A DNA stretch of 27,363 bases from the NCBI GenBank assembly GCA_018398765.1, contig JAHBMJ010001180.1, forward strand, positions 6,974-34,336. The letters run 5' to 3'. Under the pieces are notes generated by a model, which worked only from the letters and a program-made list of their open reading frames with translations, had not been told where the DNA came from and did not search any database. The position numbers were made by a program, and so were the translations under genes. Positions 1 to 8,770 of the stretch are shown one piece after another (the stretch's first letter is position 1; each line of letters opens with the position of its first letter). This stretch comes from Chromera velia (lineage: Eukaryota; Sar; Chromeraceae).

Positions 1-335
1 GCCCCCCCTCCCACTGCCTCGGCTCCACTATTGCCCCCCTCAACATCGGGAGCGACCGCTACCTCCGAGGAGGACGATGAAGCTGAAGAAGAGGAAGACG
101 AAGAGGAAAAGGAGTTAGTCTCATCCTGCGCCTTGATCTTTTTTGGGGCGGGCTTGTCAGCAGTTTGACTAGCCCCCTCGAACCCGAGCGGGGCAAAGCG
201 ACTGTCCCCCAAGACAGCCTCTACCTCGGAAGCTTCCTTAAACAACATAAAAACCGACGTGATCCCCCCCTCCTCCTTCCTCATAACCTCAACGAGGGGT
301 AACAACTCCATCTCTCCACATAGATCCCTGACGAC
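1..335 (-). CDS. Partial internal exon, possible RRM-like protein
   Basis: Read on the minus strand, one frame is open from 335 to the window edge (about 111 codons). It starts directly after a good acceptor (TTCTGCAG, RC of 336-343) preceded by a pyrimidine run. The first half reads VVRDLCGEMELLPLVEVMRK and then, after EEGGIT, SVFMLFKEASEVEAVLGDSR. The strand-helix order (VRDLCGEM helix, VEVM strand, SVFMLF strand, ASEVEAVLG helix) resembles an RRM or U2AF-homology fold; this is a pattern impression, not an alignment. The second half is low complexity: a Lys-rich stretch, a Ser tract of about 17 residues, then acidic/Gly residues. There is no start or stop in the window, so the gene continues to the left. 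Coding status is well supported by the open frame plus splice site; the family is uncertain. Confidence 0.6.
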
Positions 336-486
336 CTGCAGAACTGGAAGGGGGGAAAAAGGAAGAAAAGAATGTAGGACTTTAGGAAAGAGAGACGCAA
401 GTTGAGAGACTCAGCGATTTAAATCTTCTGAAGGCAGTTTTCTTTGTTTGCTACCGATCGGAAGGCATTTCCCGTTCACCTAAACT

Positions 487-640
487 CACCGACCTTCTGA
501 GTCTGCAGGAACAGATCACCTCCCACCAGAGAAGGGAATGGCGGGCTCCTTGCCTGGACCATCCGTCCAGTGTTGTCGGAGCTCATTCTTACCCTCCACG
601 CTTTCTCTATAGGACAACGCTAAAGGCTTGACAGTGTCTC
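487..640 (-). CDS. Possible upstream exon of the left-edge gene
   Basis: Upstream of the 1-335 exon on the same strand, two overlapping frames look coding. One reads VKPLALSYRESVEGKNELRQ and continues to an in-frame TGA near 519. The other reads SLVGGDLFLQTQK and runs into GTCGGT, a donor close to the GTCAGT type used elsewhere here. Joining ..QTQK in phase 0 to VVRDLCGEM of the next exon keeps the frame open and would supply a first beta strand (DLFLQT) for an RRM-like fold. I cannot tell which frame is real or where the exon starts; a frameshift between the two is also possible. Confidence 0.3.
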
Positions 641-648
641 TCTGCATT

Positions 649-1724
649 GCTAGGGTATGACACAAAAAAATAAATAAATATAATTTAATTACAAACCCTA
701 AGAGTATGTGTCACTCTGATTAGCTATAACTCTAAAAAGTGGTTTTTTAAGGTTTTTAGGATGAATTGACCTTATTCCTATGATAACACAACTTTTTAAA
801 TTAAATCTCATGACCTTTTATATATAAAAAAGTCAATTCGCCTACTAAGGTTCGCAAATGCTCATGACGTCGGTTTGCAAACCTAATCCCCCAACCTGAC
901 CAAACCTGTCTAAACTTGTCTAAACCTGGTTCCAAATGGCTTTTGTATGAACACAGAGAAGATGTAAAGCAAACACAACCTGGCATTTTACCAGGAAACA
1001 TCAGACAAACCGATCATTCAACGAATGTAGAATAAAGTCAAGAACAGAAAAGCTGCTGTCATTCTTTCACACTTCAACAGACTTCTCCAGAGGTGCAATT
1101 TCCTTTTTAAACGCCTGGTTAACTTGTTTCAATTCCCTATCTTTAATTCGTAAGCCGCAATCAATGTTTAGTGCAGTGGGTTTCCAAATTCCTTAATCAT
1201 ATGTGTAGTTTCCATGAAGAGGCGATCAAGCAAACAAAGATCGTGCCGGGAAAGAAGAGAGGGGAAAAGGGGGGGGGGGCAGGATAAGGAAAATACAGCG
1301 GCTGCTGTGAATGTTGATATGAGCAAAGCTGTATCCCCTTCCTGAAATGCTCATGCACAGAGTGTCACAGACGTGGTCCTACCAGCAAAAACGTATAAAA
1401 TGTGTTTTTAACAGATCATTCACATACAGATTTCAAAAGTTTGACCAGGTTTAGATAGGTTTGAAGAGGTTTGGAAGGTTTGAGTCTGGTGTGACCATGG
1501 TTTCCAAACCAATTCTAAACCTGACGTAGCGAATGGGTTTTTAATTCATTTAAACCTACCCTAACGTACCCTAACCTTAGCCACTCCACCCTATTTTAGC
1601 GTTTTTTAAGCTTTTCTAGTAAATTGAGCTCCAAAAATCTCTTTTAAAACATCAAAAATTTAAGTTTTTATTGAAAAACCTAACTTCAAACCTAGGGTAC
1701 CCTTATAAAGTGTCAAACCCTAAT
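649..1724. mobile_element. Foldback (long inverted repeat) element, non-coding
   Basis: The ends are imperfect inverted repeats: GCTAGGGTATGACAC at 649-663 against the reverse complement of GTGTCAAACCCTAAT at 1710-1724 (12 of 15 match). Inside, 840-940 carries degenerate copies of ACCTGNCTAAAC, and 1438-1540 carries their complement (AGGTTTAGATAGGTTTG and relatives), so the two arms can fold on each other. No protein-coding frame is visible. The right half also holds telomere-like CCCTAA words (1556-1580, 1681-1722). The architecture is that of a foldback or MITE-like element; no transposase is present and no target duplication was identified. Confidence 0.5.
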
Positions 1725-1855
1725 ATGCGTTTAATTATCGCTTTTTCATGTTGTCTCTTGGAATACGTGCTTTATATTTTCTGATCGATTGATTAAGGCA
1801 GCGGGCGGCAGCGGGATATCGAAGAATTCGGGCTGCTAGGCTGAACTTCGCACAG
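1723..1855 (+). repeat. 130-bp direct repeat, left copy
   Basis: This stretch, from ATGCGTTTAATT to GAACTTCGCACA, is about 85% identical to 3346-3473. Shared blocks include CGCTTTTTCATG, TATTTTCTGATCGATTGATT and AAGAATTCGGG. It begins exactly where the foldback element ends. It may be one end of a 1.6-kb element bounded by direct repeats, or one of many dispersed copies. Confidence 0.6.
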
Positions 1856-2266
1856 ACCCCCTATCTCGGCGACTCATCGATTTCTCCAGCTATCTGTCTT
1901 ATTTTTCTTGCCTTCCTTGATAGTATCACACGCTACAGAATCTCTGTTGTCCGTCCTGGGGCCATCCAGAGCTGCAGTCGTGCTTTCCTATTGCTGGTTG
2001 GCTGCTTTTTTCTTCTATACTCTCAGGCTTTCACCAGACACTCTGAGCCGCCGAACTGTCTGAGCAAGAGCAGTCAGAGCTGATGGAATACCATTTGAGT
2101 CTTCTTGCTTTCACTCATCCCCAGAATCTCTGTGTCCTCACTCATAGAGTACAGACAGAGCTGTCAATGCTTGAAGGTGCTGGGTGAGTGACTGGAGTGC
2201 CATGACGAAGGCTTGATTGATACCAACGCTCGCGCAGACCCCCTCACTCCTGGCACTCACTTCCCT

Positions 2267-2413
<147 letters not shown>

Positions 2414-3084
2414 CAGAACTTAACAAGCAACTATATTTCGTATGTAGGAGTGCAACTGGATGCCGTTGGGAATGTTGGGCTGATCATCAATGTAGTCGCA
2501 GAGCGGGTCCCTTCGTACTCCTTTTCATCTCTGCCACCTGGCCTGTAAACATGGAGTCCCTGTTCTTGCACAGTCGATGCATCTGCATTTCAGTCCATGC
2601 AGACCCCCTTTTCCTTCCTCTCTCCTTGCTCTGCATCTCAGTTTTTGCTTGCCAAACTGCACCGTGTTCACTGGTACCGCCCTCTTACTCATGGCTCTGC
2701 ATGAAGTCCAATGGAGTCTAGGTTACCGATACTTCTCTTCTCTTACTGCTGGTGCAAGGCTTCCCCATAGTTCCTCCATACAGGAGACGGCCGGGCAGCT
2801 ATGCTCACTCCCTCTTCTTGTTTCACACGGAGAGGCTCTTGTCAACAGGGTCTTTTACTTCTTTTCTCTTCCTAAGTCTCCAACAGTCCAGCTGTCACTG
2901 TTCCACATGCAGTATTGCGGTCCATACATTTATAGCCGGCTCAATCGCTAAAGAAAAAACATAGAAAAAATAACCCTCTGGTGCCTCCAATACTTCTTTC
3001 AACTCTTTTGTTGTGGGGAGCTCAACGAACTACCCAGAACGTCTCTATCTTTGCAGCTCTTGCTGTGTGTTCATGTTGCCTTCT

Positions 3085-3160
3085 TTGTTTCCCCTGCTCA
3101 GCTGGCTCAAGCAATCAGTCTGATGAACTGAAGGCAAACGGTTCAAGCCCGACGCAGCAA
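3085..3160 (+). tRNA. tRNA-Ile(GAT)-like fold, probably degenerate or chance
   Basis: This 76-nt stretch can fold as a cloverleaf. The D stem TGCT/AGCA has 4 of 4 pairs with GG in the loop. The anticodon stem TCAGT/ACTGA has 5 of 5 pairs around the loop CTGATGA, giving anticodon GAT at 3122-3124 with T33. The T loop is TTCAAGC, matching the B-box GGTTCAAGCC. Weak points: only 3 of 5 T-stem pairs, one acceptor-stem mismatch plus a G-T wobble, three instead of two bases between acceptor and D stem, and no T8. A decayed tRNA or a coincidence found by looking for a B-box are both realistic. Confidence 0.2.
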
Positions 3161-3345
3161 GCACCACTGAGAAATTTGGATATACTGGGGCTATTTGTCA
3201 TATTCCTACCGAAGTTGTCTCATTCGTACACACGCATATAGAAGTCTAGTACTCCTCGATTGCTTTGTATTCTGGTACTTTAGTTTATATCTGCAGTCTT
3301 CTATCCACCTGTCTAATCTTACATTCTGCTTTTGATCTGCGAGCA

Positions 3346-3473
3346 TGCGTTTAATTCTGATCTGTATCGCTTTTTCATGCTGTCTCTTGAAATGCGTGCT
3401 TCATATTTTCTGATCGATTGATTGAGGTGGCGGGATACCAAAGAATTCGGGTTGCTAGGCCGAACTTCACACA
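3346..3473 (+). repeat. 130-bp direct repeat, right copy
   Basis: Second copy of the repeat at 1723-1855, in the same orientation, starting ATGCGTTTAATT. It carries a short insertion (CTGATCTG) and lacks one GCGGGCGGCA block of the left copy. Spacing between copy starts is about 1.62 kb. Confidence 0.6.
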
Positions 3474-4052
3474 TGATCAGATCATTGTTGGATCGAAGAA
3501 TCACATCGACCAAAGACATTTTCAAGCAGGTATATAGAAGAATCAAAGATTCAAAATCAAATTCAATGAAGGTTTGCGGATGTTCTCGGACATTATTCTC
3601 AAGACATTTCTCAGACTGCTAGCTTTCGGACTTCCTGGCCGCGGGTCTTTTTTACGCTATCTACGGCACGTGGCGGCGCGCGGCGGCGCGGATATGGACC
3701 CGCCGCCCGCGCGGAGCGATCGATCGATCGCGACACCGATACGCGGACCTTCGGGCGCGCCGCGCGAATTAAGGACTTGCAGGACGAAAAAAACGGGAAT
3801 TTGGGATATCGTCTCGATGTGGATTTCTTGAGCAACGGTCTGACAGTTTTTCTGATCGCAAGGTGGCTTCGAGTCAACACTTCCCCTTCAAGGAGACAGC
3901 CGACGATATCACCAGAGGGGATCCACTTCACTGGCAAAGTATAGCGCTCCCATTCTGATCTCGTTTGACAACGCAGAGAGAAACTATCAAGCATTTAGCG
4001 TTGTCCCTCTTGCCCCTCTGACTCCACTTCCCTCCTGCATCAAAGCACCAAG
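3474..4052 (+). promoter_or_regulatory. Upstream region of the protease gene, with GC island
   Basis: This interval precedes the protease start codon. It contains a GC-rich island at about 3660-3780 with dense GGCGCGC/GCGCGCC words and a palindromic GATCGATCGATCGCGA run (3717-3732), in otherwise AT/pyrimidine-balanced DNA. The last 60 nt before the ATG are pyrimidine-rich (TCCCTCTTGCCCCTCTGACT) and the start context is CACCAAGATGC. No TATA box is evident. A promoter role is inferred from position and base composition only; the 127-codon minus-strand open frame across the island is probably a GC-island artefact. Confidence 0.35.
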
Positions 4053-7000
4053 ATGCGCTTCATTGCCCCTCTCTTCTCTCTGCTCTCCTTAGCAGCCAGT
4101 CAAGACTTTCTTGATGCTGCCGACACAGGTGCCCCGACGTTTGACATGATTTGGGATGCTGATGACCGTCACAATCCCGCTAACGTGACTGCACCTCTTG
4201 CAGCCACTGTAATGCTCGTCCGAAAACTTTCGACTGCTATCAGGGGCGACATGCTCGTGTTGCGACCAAACACTCTGCTGCAAGGGCGGCCCAATCTTTG
4301 CGGTGATGTTCAGTTTCAGGACGAGCCCGCCCCTGGCAGTTGCTCTGGAGTTCTCGTTGCTCAAGATATGATCGCCACTGCTGCCCACTGTGCGAACGAC
4401 ATGCGGCGTGCTGCTGCGTACTTCTTCGTCTTTGGGTTCAGCACTGCAGAGCAGGAGGCACAGGGCAGAGAGGCCTTGAACGAGGTCCCTCTTCGTGATG
4501 TGTACGAGGCAAAAGAGGTGTTCGGGTGGGAACTGGGAAACTCCCACTCCCAGGACTTCAGACGGTCTGTTGCCCTGTCTGCTGAGCTTTTTCCCCTGCG
4601 GCTCCTTTTCTTTACAATTTCCTTCCGAGTGGCAGGTGCACAGTCATTGGGGGTGATCATCTTACCTCCTAATTTGCCTCTTTTCCCCCTTTCAAGGCCG
4701 TCTCGCTCAGTCTGACACTTCACGAACCAACTAACTGCAGAGAGAACACACGCACGCAGCCGACTCTGTACGAGCGGTCCTCGAAAGTTCCCAGAGCGAC
4801 GAACTTGGACGTGAAGCAGTCTCTACACATTTCATTAAGACTGAAACTCAGAGACGCCCACTCAACTTCACGCCCAGCTCAGATGACCACAGAAAGAGAT
4901 CCTCGAAGTCTGCTCACAAGTGTCTCTCGCTCTCGGTCTTTCGATGTGCCTGGATGTCTATGTGAGTGCGCGTCTTCTGTGCAGATCCGACTGGGCCCTG
5001 ATCAGATTCACCCGGCCTGTGGAAGGACGGGAGCCCGTGAAGGTGCGGGAAGAGGGACCCGCCACTTCGGCAGAGCACTTCTACGTCATCGGACACCCGG
5101 TTGGTCGGTTGCTTCGTTGGTTGGTTGGTTGGTTGGTTCGTTGGTTGGACGTCTCTGTGAATGTGATTGTGGAGCCCCTCTTTTTGTCGTCTTCTTCCCT
5201 TCTCTAGGCTTGACTTCTTTCTCACCCCGTCTGTTTAATTGTCTGCCCGTAGTTGCCCTTTCTGTTCTACGTCCGTTCACTTCATTCCTTTTCTACTCGC
5301 CCCGTCCTTTACTGCTCCCTCCAGCCCCCTCCCACCACTGCTTCCTTCTGTCAGCCGTATTCTTCCGTCTTCAACTCATCAGTGATATGGTCGGGAAGAT
5401 CGACGGCAGTCCTCTTTTGTCGGCCCGCATGTCTGACAAGAGAAACGCATTTTTTGCGTGCCTGCGTGCGTCAATGCAGAACGGCCTTCCCGCCAAGAGC
5501 ACGAGGAGACGGGAAGGCCTCGATGAGGTCTCGATGGTCCTCTGGAATAAGTCAGTGGGGGGGGGTCGGTTGGGCTCTTGTGCAGGGTCTCAGTAATAGG
5601 AAGGGGAGGTAGCGGTGGAGGGTGGGTGGGAAGCAGCTCATTGAAAGAGAGACAGGAGCTTGCACAGGTCGAAGCGATCGGCGGAGTTCAGGATGAATGA
5701 ACGATGTAGAGTCGAGCTGTCATTGACAAGGATGGTCTGACACATGGCGTGACAACCCGACACTGTAAAGATTCAGTTTGCCTTCCTTAATTCTATCAGC
5801 CCGTCTCTCTTTTCCTCCGCCTCCCTTTGCAGCAACAACGCCTACTTCAAGGCCCGTCTGGATACGTTCGGAGGTAACTCGGGTTCTCCTGTGTTCAACG
5901 CCGAGACGGACGAGCTGGAGGGTCTGCTTGTCAGAGGAGACTCTGACTGGATGTGGGAGTATGGCAGTGGGCAGAGGTGCATGAGGGAGGCCAGGTGCCC
6001 TCAGGACAGGGGACAGAGAGGAATCGATAGAGGAGTCCTCAGGTAGGCTGGCTGCCTGGCTTGCTGTTCTTTTTTTGCTGAAGAGTAAAGTTCCCAATAA
6101 ACTATATGCACAGTCTCTAGATGCGGGAACGCATCTTTCGTGTTCGAACTGAATCGAAAAAAAGTGAAAAGGAATCTTTCTCCTCTCGATCATGTTTGTC
6201 TTGGCAGGGGGGGTGGGGTCCTGCCTTCTTATGCCGCCACACTCAGCCTAGCTCTGTTTTCTTGGGGGATGTGATGCGGATTGAGAACGTAGAGGAATCA
6301 TCTGTGAGGCACACTTTGTCTTTCTGTTGACACGCACTTGCTATGTCCTTCGCAAATGCACACGAGCACCCACACACATGACATGGTACATCCTGCAGGT
6401 GCGCTGGAGAGGACGTGACCCGTTCCACAGAGCTGGCTGGGCACATGGCGTTCGACAGGGCTCAGAAGGCGGAGAGCGGAGAGAAGATTCCGGTGGACGT
6501 CAGGGCACCCAACTCGTTCCCAATCAGTGTGCCAGACTGGAGCCACATTCAGCGTCAGTCAAGCAAACCGGCAGTCATTTAGCCAGGTTGTCATGTCGCC
6601 GACGCGCTGCAGCCTCGTGTAGCTAAGTCTCTCGATTTTTGTCCTCTCTCTCTTCGTGAGTGCATATGTATTCCTCTTCCTCATACACACGCAAACGCCA
6701 GCAACACTCTTGTGTGAGCTTCATCGAATGGCATCTCATGTCGCTGAGCTCCTGCGCATGGTTCTGATCTAGCATGTTTGTTTGGAAAGTTTTCGAAGAG
6801 AGACGTGATTCATTCCCTGACCTCTTTCCCTTCCCTTCCTCTCCATGCATGCAGCCCGTGCGGTGTCTCTCTTCTTCTCCTCCCCCACCCCCCCGACCCC
6901 GGGGTCCTACCTCCACTCTGTGGGAGTGAACTTGGAGGCCACTCACGAGTACAGCCTGACGGAGCTCTCCCTCTCTCTGCAGGGACCTGGAAGTCAGTCA

Positions 7001-7139
7001 GTCCATCCAAATAAATAGGGAGAGAGACGTTATCGAAAGAAAGAATGCATAGAAAGGAGTGAAGAACGAACGAAACAAAAACAGAAAAAAAGGGAAATAA
7101 GTTCATAGACGGAAAGAACGGAAAGAAGAAAGAAAGCGA

Positions 7140-7195
<56 letters not shown>

Positions 7196-7345
7196 CAAAA
7201 AAAAAAGAAACAGGAGAAGGAAGGTGCCTCGCATCTGAAAGAAAGCCCCTTGTCCCCCTGGACACCAGGCAGGCAATCGGCTTCTAGACAGCCAGGCAGG
7301 CGGGCAGGCAGGCAATCAGCTTCAACGGGTGATGTGCTCTTCGTT

Positions 7346-7388
<43 letters not shown>

Positions 7389-8770
7389 GTGGATCAGCAT
7401 GCTTCGTGCATTTCTTCTTTTCCCTCTTGACCTTTCCGTCTCTCTCCTCTCCTCTTCTCTGCCGTTCTCTCGTTTTCTCAGGCAACGCCATTGAGCTCGG
7501 CCCGGTTCCCCGTTCCCCCCTCACCCACTTCGGTGCCTCCCGGCCTGACGTCCACACGACCTTCGCCAACCTCCCCCGGGGTCTCTGGCAGCTGCGTGTG
7601 AGGGACACTGCCGGACAGGACGTGGGGCAGATCGTGAATGCGTCCCTGACGTTCTTCTTCATCGAGGGCGACGCCAACCCGGCAGTGTCCATGGAGATGG
7701 AACTGAAGACTGAGCTCCCTGTGCCGATCCCGGACTACGACCCTGCGGGGGTGGAGTTGAAGTTCTCCCCTCCGGCGGAAGAGGCAGAGAAGTTAAAGGA
7801 CGCCGACGGAAATGATCTTGCAGTCTTCTCATGGGATCTGGACGTCAGTCTGTCAGTCAGTCAGCGGGTCTCAGGGAAGCACAGACGGAAAAGGGACAAC
7901 AGACAAGGAGCAGAAAGGCCAAAGAAAGAAAGAAAGAAAGAAAGAAAAAGAAAGAAAGAGAAGAAAGAGAAAGAAAGAAACAAACAAACAAACAGAGAGA
8001 GAGAGAGAGAGAGTGCAGGAGTTGACTTGCCCGACTGGCCAAGAGGAGCGAAGCAGAGGGCGGCATGATCGTTAAGCCGAAAAGCAAAACCGATTCGATT
8101 TGTCTCGGTGAACGAGACAGGGATACGGACAAAAAGATCTGATTTGCCCTCTTTTGCTTGTCTCTGCATATGATTCAATGAAATTGATGAATGAATGGCT
8201 GAATGGACGAATGAATGAATGCATGAATGAATGAATGTATTAATGCAGGTGACGATTGACCATGACAGAGCTGACGAGGACGTTGCCCGTGTCTACCTGT
8301 CCAGTCCTGACTCGAGGCGCGTGTATTCGTTCGGGGCCTTCAACCAAGGGGAGATGATGGAGTTTGGCGAGAGCGCCAGGCAGCAGCTCTTCTTCTACGG
8401 TGCCGACGCGAACGGAGACTGGACAGTCCGTGTCGTGGACAGCAAGGAAAACATTACGGGCACCATCACCAAGGCAACGCTGAAGGTGAAGGCTGTGGCC
8501 ATGCCCTGGAGAAACGCAGTCGAGGAGGAGGCCGCAGGAGAAGAAGCAGCAGCAGAGGGAGAGGCAGGGGCAGAGGAAGAGACGGTAGAGGGGGGAGAAG
8601 CCCCCGCTGCTGGTGACGCTGAAGGAGCAGGAGAAGCGGAGGGCAGTCAGGAAGAGGCAGGGGAAGTGCCTGAGGAAGGGAGTCCTGCCTCTACTTCTGC
8701 CGAATCTCCAGAAAGTCCCCCTAGCACACCCGAAAGTGAGGCGGGAGAGGCAAATGAGGGACAGAATTAA
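4053..8770 (+). CDS. Secreted trypsin-like serine protease with two P (Homo B)-type domains, 8 exons
   Basis: Exons: 4053-4564, 4985-5107, 5383-5550 (or 5383-5430), 5833-6042, 6399-6553, 6855-6992, 7482-7843, 8249-8770. Intron phases are 2,2,2,2,1,1,0 and the frame stays open, giving about 729 aa (689 with short exon 3). Residues 1-16 are a signal peptide (MRFIAPLFSLLSLAAS). The PA-clan S1 domain shows VAQDMIATAAHC (His112), SDWALIRF (Asp173), FYVIGHPVG, then LDTFGGNSGSPVFN (Ser284 in the long model). About 400-495 and 510-640 are two P-type beta domains, each with the signature G-x-W-x-[LV]-R-V-x-D (GLWQLRVRD, GDWTVRVVD) and a closing NASLTF or KATLKV strand. Residues 645-729 are a Glu/Ala/Gly/Ser/Pro tail. 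Predicted role: secreted or endomembrane endopeptidase; the substrate is unknown. Exon 3's donor is the least certain point: 5551 fits the local GTCAGT consensus, 5431 fits the usual family spacing. It could also be a pseudogene, but nothing is broken. Confidence 0.85.
5100..5148. repeat. (GGTT)n-rich tract at the start of intron 2
   Basis: Imperfect GGTT/CGTTGGTT tandem units overlap the exon 2 donor. The repeat offers several GT dinucleotides. Only the one at 5108 (GTTGCT) has phase 2, which the next exon needs. Unit slippage here could move the donor. Confidence 0.6.
7141..7381. repeat. Complementary (CA)n and (TG)n tracts in intron 6
   Basis: Intron 6 (6993-7481) contains (AC)n at about 7141-7171 running into (AG)n to 7194, then a GGCAGGCA-rich stretch with two copies of AGGCAATCRGCTTC (7269-7282 and 7311-7324), then (GT)n at about 7345-7381. 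The CA and TG tracts are complementary and could pair in the transcript, looping out about 175 nt. Confidence 0.85.
7920..8012. repeat. (GAAA)n / (CAAA)n / (GA)n tract in intron 7
   Basis: Purine-rich tandem tracts within intron 7 (7844-8248): GAAA units to about 7979, a few CAAA units, then GA. The open frames through it are Lys/Glu/Arg polymers without coding meaning. Confidence 0.9.
8178..8242. repeat. (ATGA)n tract next to the exon 8 acceptor
   Basis: Imperfect tandem ATGA/TGAATGAA units run almost to the acceptor TAATGCAG at 8241-8248, replacing the usual polypyrimidine tract. The frame fit of exon 8 (GVTIDHDRAD region, phase 0) still supports this acceptor. Confidence 0.8.

Noticed and set aside
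4805..5596. 263-codon + open frame inside the protease gene
   Set aside because: Most of it is introns 1-2 read in the wrong frame; only 5384-5550 of it is used, as exon 3.
7030..7692. 220-codon minus-strand frame over intron 6 and exon 7
   Set aside because: Composition is driven by the CA/GA/TG tracts, and the + strand exon 7 is clearly the coding strand.
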